From contig CM063284.1 of assembly GCA_032173965.1 (NCBI GenBank), positions 101,432,410-101,496,409 on the forward strand: a stretch of 64,000 nt of DNA, given 5' to 3'. The notes below the pieces were generated by a model. The model ran no database searches, was not told the DNA's origin, and saw only the letters and a program-made list of their open reading frames with translations. Source of the stretch: Sitta carolinensis. Lineage: Eukaryota; Chordata; Aves; Passeriformes; Sittidae. A program made the translations under genes and the position numbers. Position 1 is the stretch's first letter. Each line of letters starts with the position of its first letter. Shown here in pieces: positions 12,301 to 24,960 of this stretch.

Positions 12301-15300
12301 CAAATGAAAATGCCATGGGTTAGTGTTTGAGGACTGGTTGCCCTTATGTTAAGTCAAATTGCTTAGTAGCATGAAAGCAATTTGTTATTAAGTAATTTTG
12401 TAAATTTATATGGTATACCCAAAGAGAGAAATGCATTAGACAAACCTCCAAGGGGAAGAAGGAAGGAGTGAAAAAACAACCTTGGAAGCAATAAATTTAA
12501 CACTGACTACTAAGACTGAAGTAATTTTTACCCAGCTTGCTGTGAGCAGGGAGCATTCCAGGACAGTTTCATTGTGCATGTGAGAGTATTCAGTTACAAT
12601 TTTATCTCTTTGAGCTGTGATGGTGTTGATTTGGCAAGCAGTAGGGCATTGTTATTCCAGCTGGGTAACTTTTAATAACAATAGGAATCCATGCTATTTG
12701 TCAGATACTTGAGTTGACTAGTACTTCTTATTTTAAGGTATTAAGGCATAAACAAATCTGGAAAATGGATTTTGCAGAATCAAGGAATAGGAGACACAAT
12801 ACTAACTGTAAACATTTTGTAAATGCACAGTTGGCAGAGTTTCCCACTATCTTTTTACTTTACTTTTTTCATGCAAAATAGTAAAAGCAAACAGCTAAGC
12901 TCAGTGCTTCTCTTCAACCCCTTCAGTACAACCCATCCAACTGCACAAATACCAATGCTTCAGATTCCTTACCTTTTCATCTTTCATCTTTTTTACAGAC
13001 ATAACTTCAATATTTTGAGATTTCTGCCCAAAATAGTAGCCTTAAGCTACATCAAAAATCTTCCTGTAGTTCATCACAGAGTTCATGGCTGTTTTCTTGT
13101 TGTAAAGGGTAGGTTTTAATTTCTTATATCAAAACAGATTATGCCCTCATGTAACTTCTATCCTGAAAGGTTTATGGAGAACTGATATTTTGGGATTGTT
13201 GTGCAAGGGACACTTCAGAGTCTCAACAACGCTATGTCTAGAGTAATCCTCAGTTCAGGGCAGTCACTCCCCAGAGAAACATTTCTGGGTCATTTACTGT
13301 AAATTTTGGCTTAAGTAATCTGAGAAATACCAGTACTGAATCCTGTGCCTGTGGGAAAGCACCAGGTTGATCTACGAGGGAAACCTACACCTTATGAAGA
13401 GCCTTGGTTTTATTTTCTTCCCCTAACAACATTGTCAAGGTGAAATGTGAGACCACCACAAACAGCTGAGAGGGACTATTGTAAATCTTTTCTGAAAACA
13501 CCCTTCCAAACAAGTGTTTCATTTACATTTCTGGAGGTATGTCACTAACCTTTTGGAAAATAGTCCAAAGGACAAGTTTGGAGTCAGCAATATTTTTTGA
13601 AAAGGGATATTTCAAGGAGTAATCTCATTTACTGATATGAGCATTCTCACTTAAAAACTATGTGAGTTATTCCCCTCCTACCAGGAAGTACAATGCAATC
13701 TGTGAGTTTAGGAAATCTGCCCAGCGTAGTTTGAAAATCAGATATCAAATGAGGAGTTGGACATGAATATAACTGTGTGGAAAAATGTTATTTCCTTGAT
13801 CTTTTAACAAAAAAGAAGCAAATCAACCAACCCCTCACAGAACTCCAGAGGTGTTTGAGCATATGGGTGGATCACATCAAAGCATCTGAGACTTTTCTTT
13901 TTAGACCCTTATCTGTCACATCTGTTTGTTCCCTACCTGCAAATTTTACCCTCAGACTTTCATTTGAAGTGCTTTAAGGTCAACCTGTTGTTTTATCACT
14001 TCTATAATGAGGTATGAGCAGGTAAGAAGTGGCCAAGCTACTAAAATGTCCTGAATATTAATGAGGAAATTAATAATTCAATTCAATTACTGGAAGTTAT
14101 GACTCTTTTTCCACAATAATGATTCAGGTTCACAATCCTGGTTCTTTCACACTGTCAAATGCACACTGAACCAACATGGATGAGACCCTGGCAACATAAG
14201 TTTCTTCTGGTGGTTTCAACAACTTAATTTACAATTAAACAACTATACCAGTTTGCACATGCTTCTTCCCTGACCTTTCAAAACAGACTTCTGTAAATCT
14301 GAAGATTATTAATTCAGTTGGATACATCACATCCACTGTAATGTTCTCAATAAAAACTACAAAAATTCTAGCCTTAGAACTAAATGGTCTTAGGTTTAGC
14401 TCATATAAATTCAGGGGAAAAATGGTAAGAGGTGTTCACAAGCCAGACCTAGTCCTAAAATGATAAATTCAATCTTCCAAGGGCTTTCTTCATAAAGAAT
14501 AAAACAAAAATTCTTTGCCTTTTTCCTCCCAGAAGATTCTCTTGGAAGAATCCAGAGATATGTTGTCCCAGACACAGGTCTCCAAGGCAGATTTTCTAGC
14601 ATTGCGATGGTCTGATACCTTATTAAAAGTTATGTTAATGCTCCATATCCATTAACAGGTATTCACTCTAAAGACATACTCAGAGGTCTAAAGAGAAGAA
14701 GCAAGGCCTTAGTAGTCTAGGAGAAATGGCCAAGAAGTGTATTTTTCCTTTGTGGTTTCTCAGCCATGACAGGGGAATATTTAAATCTTTTTATGCTGAG
14801 TTTGCTGTGACTCCTTGTGATGAAAGTTCACAGGAACCTAAGAAGCAGAAGTTTCTTCAGGAAGTTCAGGGTAGGTGGAATTGTTTTTCTTCTGCATCTG
14901 AACGAAATTCTTCCAGAAATGTGTAAGTACTGAAATATTCTCTACATTTTCATTGCAAAGTCATTGTTTTACTTACAATGTGGTTCCAATGCCTTTAGGG
15001 TCTTTCAGCCCCTCTAGTCACCAGTTAATGTCTGGCAAGGTTTAAACTGGTATTTATTCTCCATGTTGTCTCTCTAAAACCTTCCTTGGAGGAAGCTATT
15101 GCTGTGAACTCACCTCAGCCATCCTCAGCCACAGTTCAAAAATGGCACCAGAGGAGCCATTAAAAAGTCTGATATCTACTTTCACTTAGCCAAACAAAGA
15201 CTTCAGACAAATGAAGGTGTGTTCCTTAAAAAAAGTAAATATGTAAATAGGTGTTGCAGTCTTAGCACCATGGGCAAGTCTGATTCACCTACTCAGGGCG

Positions 15301-15420
15301 CTGAGAAAAAAGAAAGAACTGAAGAATTTAACTGCAAAAAATAGCAGTTGCCAGCTGGAGATATGGTCCTCAGTGATTTTGGGTTTCAGTTCTGTCAAAG
15401 GTTAGACGTTGGTACAAGGT
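6327..15420. other. Non-coding AT-rich DNA
   Basis: No gene or clear interspersed repeat is recognised. Open frames of up to 125 codons (7639-8016, minus) show no domain features. A 9-bp-arm palindrome sits at 8243-8261. A purine-rich stretch at 11440-11490 is low-complexity. The rest is unique-looking sequence, consistent with intron or intergenic DNA. Confidence 0.65.
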
Positions 15421-16179
15421 CAGTGTCTCTATAACGATATACTGTCTTTGGTATTTTTTGTGAGATGTGACTAAAAACAGAGTAAAACAGTGTTTAATTT
15501 AGAAAGTAAAAGGAAAAAAACTTTATTACTTATAATAGGTAAAGAAGACACATACAGAAGAATATGGAAATTTTAAAAAAACACTCTTCCTCCCCCCCCC
15601 ACCAGTTCTCAACTTAACAAAATAAACTGAAAATTCTTCATCACGTTACTACTTTTTAGATAATTAATCTTCAGTTTATTACTACCTTTCCGATAATCAG
15701 TACTCAGCTCGTTGAGGAGAGATAGGAGTCTTTCTTGTACCACATCGTGGCTTCTTTTTCCATGTCTAGTGTTCTCACCACTGTGCATGGACCAGAGCTG
15801 TTTCTAGGGTTTCTCTTTTTAAAGATGCTTTGGTTAGTTTCAAGAAACGACAGTCTCTCAAATTTTGGGGACACTTCTTATTTTTGTTCACACTACTGTT
15901 CACTCTTGGTTCCAAGCCAATGCCTCTCCCCAGATACAGTTTCTATGTTATAGAAAAAAAATGAGTCTGTCCATGGCTATACAAAAGAGTCTAGCCAAAG
16001 CCACTCTATCATCTCTTCCTACCTAGGATTCTTTTCAGCATTCTTATTCCATCATCTTTGTTTAATTCTTCTTATCTTTTTTCTTCAAATTCAGGAGGAT
16101 TAGCATTTATAAAGTTTTTATTATTTATGAAAAGGGTTAAAATCTTGGGCTTTGTTTCTCCAGAACTCTCACGGTATCT
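15421..16179. other. Pyrimidine-rich unique DNA next to a GC-rich islet
   Basis: The plus strand is rich in C and T, with a 9-base C run at 15592-15600. A minus-strand AATAAA-like hexamer lies near 15520. Together with the GC-rich block that follows, this could be part of a long decayed LTR read on the minus strand. I could not find matching TG/CA ends or a target-site duplication, so no element is called. Confidence 0.4.
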
Positions 16180-16545
16180 TTGCTGTTGGGTACTCTTCTT
16201 ACGCCACCCCCCCCCATACTCCTTCGGCCGTGCTGTCTAGTTGTTGATATCAAATTTCAAGGTGACGAAGATCACACACACGGTTTCTCAGTCTCCCTCC
16301 GGGGGGGGGAAGGGGGGAGGGAAAGGGAAAAGAAGGCTGTTTGTCACCCTTCTATCTTACAGGATTTTCCTCTCCCCCTCTGTGCCCGAGGTTCCGGCCC
16401 TACCTCACCCAGGCCGCATGGCTTCCCCTCCCCCGCCCAGCCAGCCGCTGGGCAGGGGAGATCCCTCCGTCCTCAGGGACCGGAACCAAGAGAGAGCTTT
16501 CCGGGAGCCCTCTGCTTTGAACCCCTTGTGTTCTCAGAGGCGGAT
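16180..16545. promoter_or_regulatory. GC-rich, CpG-enriched islet with G-quadruplex motif and Sp1-like box
   Basis: About 366 bp stand out from the AT-rich surroundings. By eye I count roughly 15 CpG dinucleotides between 16200 and 16545, many times the local density, with an estimated observed/expected ratio near 0.5. A run of nine C lies at 16207-16215. A four-tract G-quadruplex motif occupies 16301-16327 (G9, G6, G3, G3 with loops of one to three A). A CCCCGCCC box near 16430 is a classical Sp1/KLF-type site. The two overlapping plus-strand open frames here (up to 141 codons) look like by-products of base composition. Possible identities are a promoter or enhancer of an unannotated transcript, or the GC-rich part of an old LTR. 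No TATA box or start site can be fixed. Confidence 0.35.
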
Positions 16546-19500
16546 TCTTGTCTTCAGTGGCCACACCAGGTGCCAGTCTTTAAACCTGAGCACTCATTGG
16601 TTTGACCACTGAAGTTCAGAAAAAACTCATTTTTTTCCAAACTACGACAAGTTCTGATAAGAAATTTTTACCTCAAAAGGACTTTTAGTCTGTAAAAATA
16701 CCAATTGTTATATTCCCTTACAGAACAACCACTTCCAACAAAAATCGTGCGCGTATTTGGGATGATTTCCTTGATATGAGGAATTGAAGCTCTTCTTTTC
16801 CTTGTGTATGGACACTCTAGAGGACTATGGTCACAATGGGAAGAAGCTATGAGCCTCCCTGCTCTAACCAGGGCTCCCACATGTTGGTTGAAGTGTAACT
16901 GCTTCCCCGTGTATGCCATCCTCCCATGGCTTCTCTTTTCTTAAACAGCCCAACAGGCCTCTTTCCTCAGAGAGGATCACAGCAGGATCTCCTTAGCCAG
17001 TCATCCAAACATATGGAATTGAAAGTAAATCACTCTGACTTGTTTTGAAATTTGCCAGTGAAGCCAGGAAGGAATATATAGAGAGGAATATCTTACACAC
17101 AGACACAGACTCCAAGTATGCCTTATTTCCTTGCGGTGTATGGGTGAAATCTTATCTAATAAATAAAGCCTAATGGTTGACCTTTTAACTCTTCTCTCAT
17201 CTACAAATCTGTTTTGTCCTTTTCTCATATACAAATTTTTCTCTCCGCATACACACCTAGAACTAGCAATTGCCCACATTTTCTTTCATCAAGTAAAAAG
17301 CTTGTTCTGTTATACAATATCTAGATTTAAATCTGCTGCTTAAAAAATAATCCCAACAAAAGTCCTATACAAATTTTGGATGACTCGTCTAAGCAATGGC
17401 TGGAAGTTTCTGAATCTGTCCATAAAAAACACATCTTTATCATTCATGCCCAATCCATTGATAATGTTATTTGAATAAATCCATCTAGAAATGGAAATAT
17501 CAGTATACCAAAATTCAAGAAGGCAACAGCCAGTTAATCGCCAGGCTCATATCACCTTACTGGGTATATTGAGAGGCAGTTATCAAAGTTTATGTAGCAA
17601 AGACATATAGTGTTTGCCTATGAGCATCTCAGAGTTGCCTCAAGTGATTCAGATTCATATTTTACATATTTTCTAAAAAATATGTTGGTCTGAAAGTTGC
17701 TTCTAAGAAACTACCTGAACGAGAGCGAAAAAAAATATTTGTACGTTTGTTGTTTCACTCATACTGAAGTAATTCTGAAAAGCATTACAAGGGCATGAAC
17801 AGAACAGCTTTTAAGGCAGATCTGTAGAAATCAGCCAGTGAATCTACCTGTAGAAACCATAAATGAAAGCAGAAAGAATAAAATAGTGGAATAATTTGTT
17901 TTCATTGAGCTTTTTCTTGTCTATTCCTTTGCTTCATTTAGTCTTTTGACTCAGGTTTCTTGGACACAAAGACTACATTGCATGACATAAAATTCTAATT
18001 TACAAAATTAAACTGAAAAATATTGACTCGGGTAACTGACAGGAGAATACTAGTTGCATGCAAAAGCAAAAAAAAATTATGTTTTGATTTATATTCAGGT
18101 AATTTTGGGCTTATGTGTGGACCACACAATACGTGTGTTTGTTCTATACTGAAAAAAAACAGACCACTGGGAGTTTTAATCTCCAACAAAATAAGGAAAA
18201 ATATTCCATGTAGAGGTACTTGGCAACTGAGTTTACTGAAAAACACATTGCTTTATCCACAGAAATAGAACTACTCTTTGTAACTTAGTCTTATTTATAG
18301 GTCTGGCTTCTGGGCCATGTTTCTGCTAAGCAACCAGTCATCTATACATCATTTATGAAAACAGTGCCATTAACTTATAAATAACAAGCACAGCATTTCT
18401 AAGGCCCACTCACAAAGCCCATCACTTGCACCTCACGATGCTGTGGCTCGGATTCTTGTGCCAGCTGCTGAAGATGTAATAAAAGCAGTGGGCACAAGGA
18501 CTGAAGACCTCTCTAGGTCAAAGAATATTTTTCTCATCAAGCAAGCACATGCTTCTGAGTACAAGACTGACTGGTAGCTCTAAAGGCTGAGAAACATAGT
18601 AATTCCCTTCATACCATAAAACCCCCAAGTGTTTCCCAGTAAACACAAAGACACATTTCCTGCAAAGGAGCCTGAATAGTTAATCCACTTAACCATGGAT
18701 TTGGGAAGTGACCAAGGTAACGTTAGCACTGAGCCTTCACCAACAGAGCATTTCCCCAGTATCCACCCCAAGTCCACACTGCTGCTCCCTACAAAGCCAG
18801 GCTGGAAGAGGCAAGTGTCTTTGGGCACTTCTAGTAGGTCTTTTGACCAAACCATGATTTCTCTTTTAGAGTGTACCCTATGTACTAGTCCCCCAGCTAT
18901 ACCAGCTGGGAATCAGCCAGGACACAGCAGCTCCTGCCCATGCCCAAGCTTCCTAGAAGGGAAACTAGGACAGGATATATGGAAGAAAACCTTAGATCCA
19001 CCTGGTCAGGTGCTGCTGCAGTACCCCAGACTGATCTCTGAGGAAGCACAAACTGTTCCATAATGGTTACTGTTGTGAAGATCCCTCTTTCTTTTACTGT
19101 TTTGGCATGGGTCAAGTGACTGAAAAAGCAGACCCTTGTGCAAAGCAGTTCTCTAGTTGCTTCCACCACTTCTGGCTCCTCTCTGCAGTAGCAGACAGGA
19201 AATACCTGTTATCCAAGCCCAAAATTTTGTAATAAAATTAACACTTAGTTATTATTTTCCCAATGTTGACTTATGCTTTACATATTTCAAACTGAGAAAA
19301 CTGTGAAAAATTGCCTTGCATAGAGCAATCTTAATTACAAGAAACACCTTCAGTTGTCAAGACACCCTACAGTTCTGAAAGATTTTGTTTTTGTCTAGGA
19401 TTTGAAATCTCAGTGAAAAAGAGTTTCTTCAAAGAACACAGCATTGATATCCATTTCAGTTTTCCAGGTATTAGTAAAAGTCTAAGAGACTTTAATGTGA

Positions 19501-20858
19501 CCTTACTGCCTTTCTGTTATAATAAAAATCCTAGAGGGAGGTGGAGGTTTTCCGATGTGTTTTTTTAAAAGCTATTGATTATTTTAGACTGCCAAATATG
19601 CTTTGCCATAGCTGTGACATGCTGGAGAGCATTCTGTAATAACGCTGGCTGATTCTCCTCAGCCACTGCACACAGATAAATTTGTCCTTGCTCACATAGT
19701 GTAAACAAGTGAAAGGTTTAAAAAGAGGAACAAGTAAATAGTGGAAGATGAGATTGTAAGGAGGAGCCCTACCATAGATTTAAGAGCTCTGTCATCAGCT
19801 CTACCCATGCATCTGTATCAATGGGAGGTTTTAATTATTTAGTCACACTTTGCCATCTATGTATTAAGATGCCACTATTTATTAAAAATAACAGCAGAAT
19901 AAGCTTTTACTTGTTAATATTATTACTCCAAAGATCAAATTTACTTTCAGCCTCCTGTGCCAGAAGATCTTGGCTGTTTATTCTGTTTGGAGAACATGAC
20001 AGTCAGTGCTACTTAAAAGGGATCACTTTTTATTCCATCCAAAAGATAAATGTTTTTAAACATTTAAGCACTCAAAGCCATGTGCTATAAGGAAGAAAAA
20101 TTAATGTTGGCACTGCTGGGAGTTACTAATGTATTTAAAGCCATATTATTATCCAGCCTCCAGCTGTCTGGGAACACAAATGAGGAAAGCACATCTAGAT
20201 ATTTTTACCATGTATGATGCATAACTCACAATGCACAAAGTTGATCAGAGGACTGTGTACAGTACCTACCAAAAATCATGCTGTTGGGTTCCTCTGGTTT
20301 TGTTTTTAAAGGGCTATTTTCTAAACTACAGCTGTCAGGTTTACAGTGTTTTCTCTTCATCATGCAAAAGCAGCATGTTCTATATTATTCTTCAGGTAGT
20401 AGTAAGAAAATAAAATGGTAATGAAGAATCCTCCTCAGCTTTGCTGCTTGCCATGGCTTGGCTTTATCTGCCCACACTAAACATGCACTGGGAAAAAGAC
20501 CTGCCAGTGTTTTAGCAACTTGCACATTAACAAATCACAGGAGCTCCTATTATAATACTGGTGAAATAAGATGAATAAGAAAGTGCTGGTTTCAAAAAGA
20601 ATGGATCCCTGAATACATGCAAACTCCTACGTGACACAGCTATGAGAGAAACACCTCCAGACCTCATGGTTTGACCTGAATCTAAGGGAAAAATTACACT
20701 TGCCTACAATTAGCATGAAACGAGGGTGGTTTTTAAGTGTATTCTCCTTCATTGATCACTGTGAGACCAAGACACCTCATTGTCCCAAAGTGGTCACTTA
20801 AATCAAGCAGCAATGCTCACATAACTTGCAGTAATTCAATTCAGAGTTCGAAATATAC
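16546..20858. other. Non-coding DNA, no gene recognised
   Basis: Open frames here (83 and 92 codons on the minus strand at 16668-16919 and 17001-17279; 122 codons on the plus strand at 18695-19063) show no recognisable motif. The rest is unique AT-rich sequence. Confidence 0.6.
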
Positions 20859-20909
20859 AAAAAAAAAAGAGAAGGGGGCAAACAAAAAATAAAAAAAAAA
20901 AAAAAAAAA
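20859..20909 (+). repeat. A-rich low-complexity tract
   Basis: Two A-rich runs are separated by a short GAAGGGGGC stretch. The second is an uninterrupted run of 19 A at 20891-20909. No retroposed gene is visible upstream, so this is a simple repeat rather than a retrogene tail. Confidence 0.9.
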
Positions 20910-23900
20910 CCCAACCCAGAAACAAGTGGAAAGGAATTCTTCCCCGAAGCTATGTCTAGACTGTGGGATCCAAGAGTACTTCACACTCTCAGATCCTAGG
21001 CAAACCCTTGCTGAATCCTGACTCCTTGTCTGGATGAGGTCTGGGCATATCATCCAAAAAGTCACAGACAACTGAAAATTGGGAAAATGAAGCAAAGGTC
21101 AGAATAAAATTATTGGTCTTGATGCAACCTTTTACTTACTTCTCTGAGGGAGAGCACTTTACTATATGATTAAGAAAGTTCCTGCAGATCTTAAATTGGA
21201 AGACTTGTCGTTTTTGTATCATTTCAATTCAGTGCAGTACGTCTTTAAAAGCCAAATCCTACCAAGAGTAAGAGAGCACAAGCCACTAGTCTGGGTGTTC
21301 TTCAAAGAACCTGGAGCCGTGATTTTTATGTCGTTGTTCTCTTCTGTCTCAGTCTTCAGCTTCAGTCTGTTTGTCACATTAGTTACCAACATCAGAGCCT
21401 GGTTCTGATAGCGAAGACAGCAAATTGAGGGGGTTGTCTGTGTATCTGCCTGATGTCTCCTCTTAATTGTTGAACAAGAATAACATCTCACACACATGTA
21501 TCTGTTCACTCAAAATGTACTGCTTAGTGTGAAAACAGAAGGAATGAGCAACTACATCACTACTTTTAATAAAAAAAAAGTCCAGTCTTATCCAAAGAAA
21601 CTGAATGCATTCCCACTGCAGTTACCAGATTCAGGGTAACACAATCTGGACCAGCGTGATTCCTTGTTACTTTGGGACCCCCCACATGGGTGCTGATAGT
21701 TTCTGGGTATACACTTATGCTTTCCAACGGGGTAGACAAAGCCTTCAGAAGGCCTGATTATGTTGGAACATAAATGAGGCAAACAGCACTGCCAGGGTGC
21801 CTCAGATTTGCACCGAAGTTCGGATTGGCTCCGAACAGAACCAGCAGCTAAGGCATATTTTGGTGGGCAAGGTCTGTCAGTCTCAGTCAGCCAACCTTTC
21901 TTCCCTCTCACATTTACCTGCCTTCACTGACTGATACGTTTTCTCTCCAAGGCATTGAAGCACAGAAGAATGAGAGGGACATCCAAAACCAAGTGGCTGG
22001 AGGACAAACCAGGAGGTTGTACTGTCCCCAGTTCCTCTCTGCAAGCATCTCTGCAAGGGAGAGCTTGAACACTGCCAAGAGAGAGTCTGCATGCATAACT
22101 TCTATGCATGTGTTTGGAATATGTGTTGGAGTCAGCAGTGGAAAGGGTTTTTGTCAGGGATTTGTCAGTCCCTGAGTAGGCAGCTGGCTTGTGAGTCATC
22201 TCAACCTAAGGGGGCCATCTAGAAGAACGTGGGCTGTGCTCTAGAAAGTGGCTGTTTCCATGCGTGACTGGTACCTGGATGACTAGTGACTGCTGTAGGT
22301 GCCCAAGGGGTAAATGTTTGCTGTTGGACAGACCAATTCCATTACCAGCTTCTCATTTGTAATCCCCGAACCTATGATACCTCTTTATATCCTCCATCAA
22401 GGCCCACATCATTTCTTCCAAGATTCACAGGAGATCTCTCTTTCAGGAGAAAATTGTAAAAAGACATTGCCATCTTGAAAGACTATAGAAAAAGATAAGG
22501 CATGGGAGGTTTAGCGCTACTAAGATTCACCATTGCTCATTTTACCTGTCAACTGAGAGGCTTTTACTCCTTTGTTAATATACAAAGAGTAAAGAAACAG
22601 ATATCAATGAAGAGTGCTCAGAGCAACTGAGATATCCAACGATCCAGTGCCCAACCACAGTTTCCCAATTTGAAAGGAGTCGGCCCAGCCAAGCCCAGTG
22701 TAATGACACACTGTTTTCCAATCCATCTCACTATTTGCATGTCACACAGTTTGTTACTCAGGGGCTCCAGATGGAAAGATTCCACTTCTTTCTTGTAAAA
22801 AGATGCTGCTGACAGAGATTGAAAATTTTTTGCCCTCTATCATAGGGCAAAAGTACACTAAAAATTGCTCACAGTGACATCATTCACATCTTCTCATTTT
22901 CAGGAAACCCCTCTAATTAGTAGATTTCAGCGTGTGAAACCTATTTAAGACTTTCTCCTCAACAAATTGTGTGATTTTAGTGGGGTTTTTTCAGCTCAGT
23001 TGTGATTTGGGATGAGATCAAGTCGGTATTTAGTATGAGACATTGAAAAATGACCCAACACTTGCCTTACTCACAAGATACCCACCCTAGGCTCCAGTAC
23101 CAGGAAAGCACAGATCATTTCGGAAAACTAATGATTTGGAAGTCTTAAAGGCTTTTTCAAAAATCCTGCCTAAAATGACCCTTTGAATAGAGGCTTATGT
23201 TTCTGCATACTGTTTTATTGTAAGGGTAAAATAAAACAAACTTATGCAATTTTAACCGATGGTTTTCCAGTGCCTTTCTAAAGATCATTTCACCAAATTA
23301 TCCTAACAGTTAGAAACTGCAAACCATTATTTACATGCATGTTATGACTGGCAGTGCATGGAAACTAAAGGATCAAATGGATGCCCAACATTAAACCACA
23401 GATTTTCCCTTCTCTCTTTCTTCAGTGCACTACTCTCCTTTCAGAAAGCAATATCAAGACCTATTAAACAGTCTTGAAAGTGAATGGAAAAAAACCCCCA
23501 AAATATTAATAAAATAATGGCTGTTTTTTTCTGTAGATCTTCTCCATCAGAGAATAACCAATGCCCATCATTTATGTGAGAACATTGTGCATTGTCCTGT
23601 AGCAATGCATGGACTGAATCTTAATATCATGCGCTAAAAGTGACATGCTTAAAGCTCCAAGCTAGATATTCCCCAGGCCATCCCCAATGATATTCTGCTT
23701 CCCTTTCCTCAGTTGTATATGTACATGTGGATTTACCAGCATGGCTGAGATTCTTCTGTTGTCAGCACTACGTGGTGGGAAATGCACGCTCCAGATAACA
23801 TGATGGAGCTGCCATTCCCTCCATGTGCATGTGGGCACATGCACACCCCCGAAACAATTTGTGCAGCTGGATTTGGGGAGCAGAGAGCCCAGAGGAAAAA

Positions 23901-24932
23901 AGAGACTGGCTGACTTCATTCTGCTGTTTTTGTGTTTTTAGTGCAACAGCCAAACGTGTGCCTGCTTCAACATGTCTTTACTTCACTGTTGAGAACCAAC
24001 AACGTTTATGGGAAGGAAAAAAAATCCAACAAAACATTTCATTCAATAGTTCTTCAGTAGCAGAAGTAGTTGGTTGAGAACTTTGTATTTCTTCTTCTGT
24101 TTCTAAGCAGTATCTGCCCCTGAAAACAGTCTTGCCCATTGCACTCACCCAAAGTTTTTTGAAATGTTTGCTTTTGTTAGACATTTTGAAAATTACATTT
24201 ATTACAGTGAGAACACTTTTAAAAGAGAAATATAATGACTTATTTTACTTCAAAAATTTTTCTGATTTTAAGGGAATTTTGGTTTGGGAAGATTTTTTTT
24301 CGTATTATTTGTATGTTATGTCATGACATGTCAGAAAAATGTTCCTTTTATAATGGGAAAAAATATCAAAAGAAAATCTCAAAATACACTGTTTAATCTG
24401 TATTGAAATGTCTGCATTTCAAAACAAGTGATTTCTTACTTAAAAAACTAATTTTCTGAAGCAATTAGTTTTACATTAAATCATAAAGCAGTGTGTTTTC
24501 ATTTTATGTCAAACCAAAATGGATTTCCAAATACTGATGTATCTATGAAGATAAAAATGACTAATTTCAAGTGGACCTTGCTACCAGCTAGCTCCTCCAG
24601 GAAGCATAACACAGTGAGTCTTTACCCCAGCCAGCAAAAAATGGGCAACATCTGATCATACAAGTCCCAGCACAGCATGTAATTAACATTGGACAAAAAA
24701 TTCAGATTCAGAAGCAGGAGAAACATTTTAAACTCTTATGTTTCAGGTCAGACTCCAACAGAGATTAAAAAATTACGCTTCCATATACAGGAAAGATAAT
24801 TAATTACATGCATAGTCCTCCCTGTTAACCATAAACTGGCCTTCAGAGACTCTCATAGTGGGCATAGCAACAGGACAGCACAGAAAAAAACATCCTATTT
24901 GGGTAAACAGATTCTCTTAGCTCAAAGCCATC
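20910..24932. other. Non-coding DNA with a cysteine-rich antisense frame
   Basis: Mostly unique AT-rich sequence. At 21588-21911 (minus) a 107-codon frame is unusually rich in cysteine; it is discussed as a finding because no splice or domain evidence supports it. A 10-bp-arm inverted repeat occupies 24444-24472. Confidence 0.6.
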
Positions 24933-24960
24933 AAAAAAAAAAAAAAAAGAAAAGAAAAAG
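24933..24960 (+). repeat. Poly(A) tract
   Basis: Sixteen consecutive A followed by a GAAAAGAAAAAG tail. Simple repeat. Confidence 0.9.

Noticed and set aside
16180..16612. Plus-strand frames of 141 and 123 codons in the GC-rich islet
   Set aside because: GC-rich, stop-poor composition accounts for both; they overlap in different frames and encode low-complexity Pro/Gly/Arg-rich peptides.
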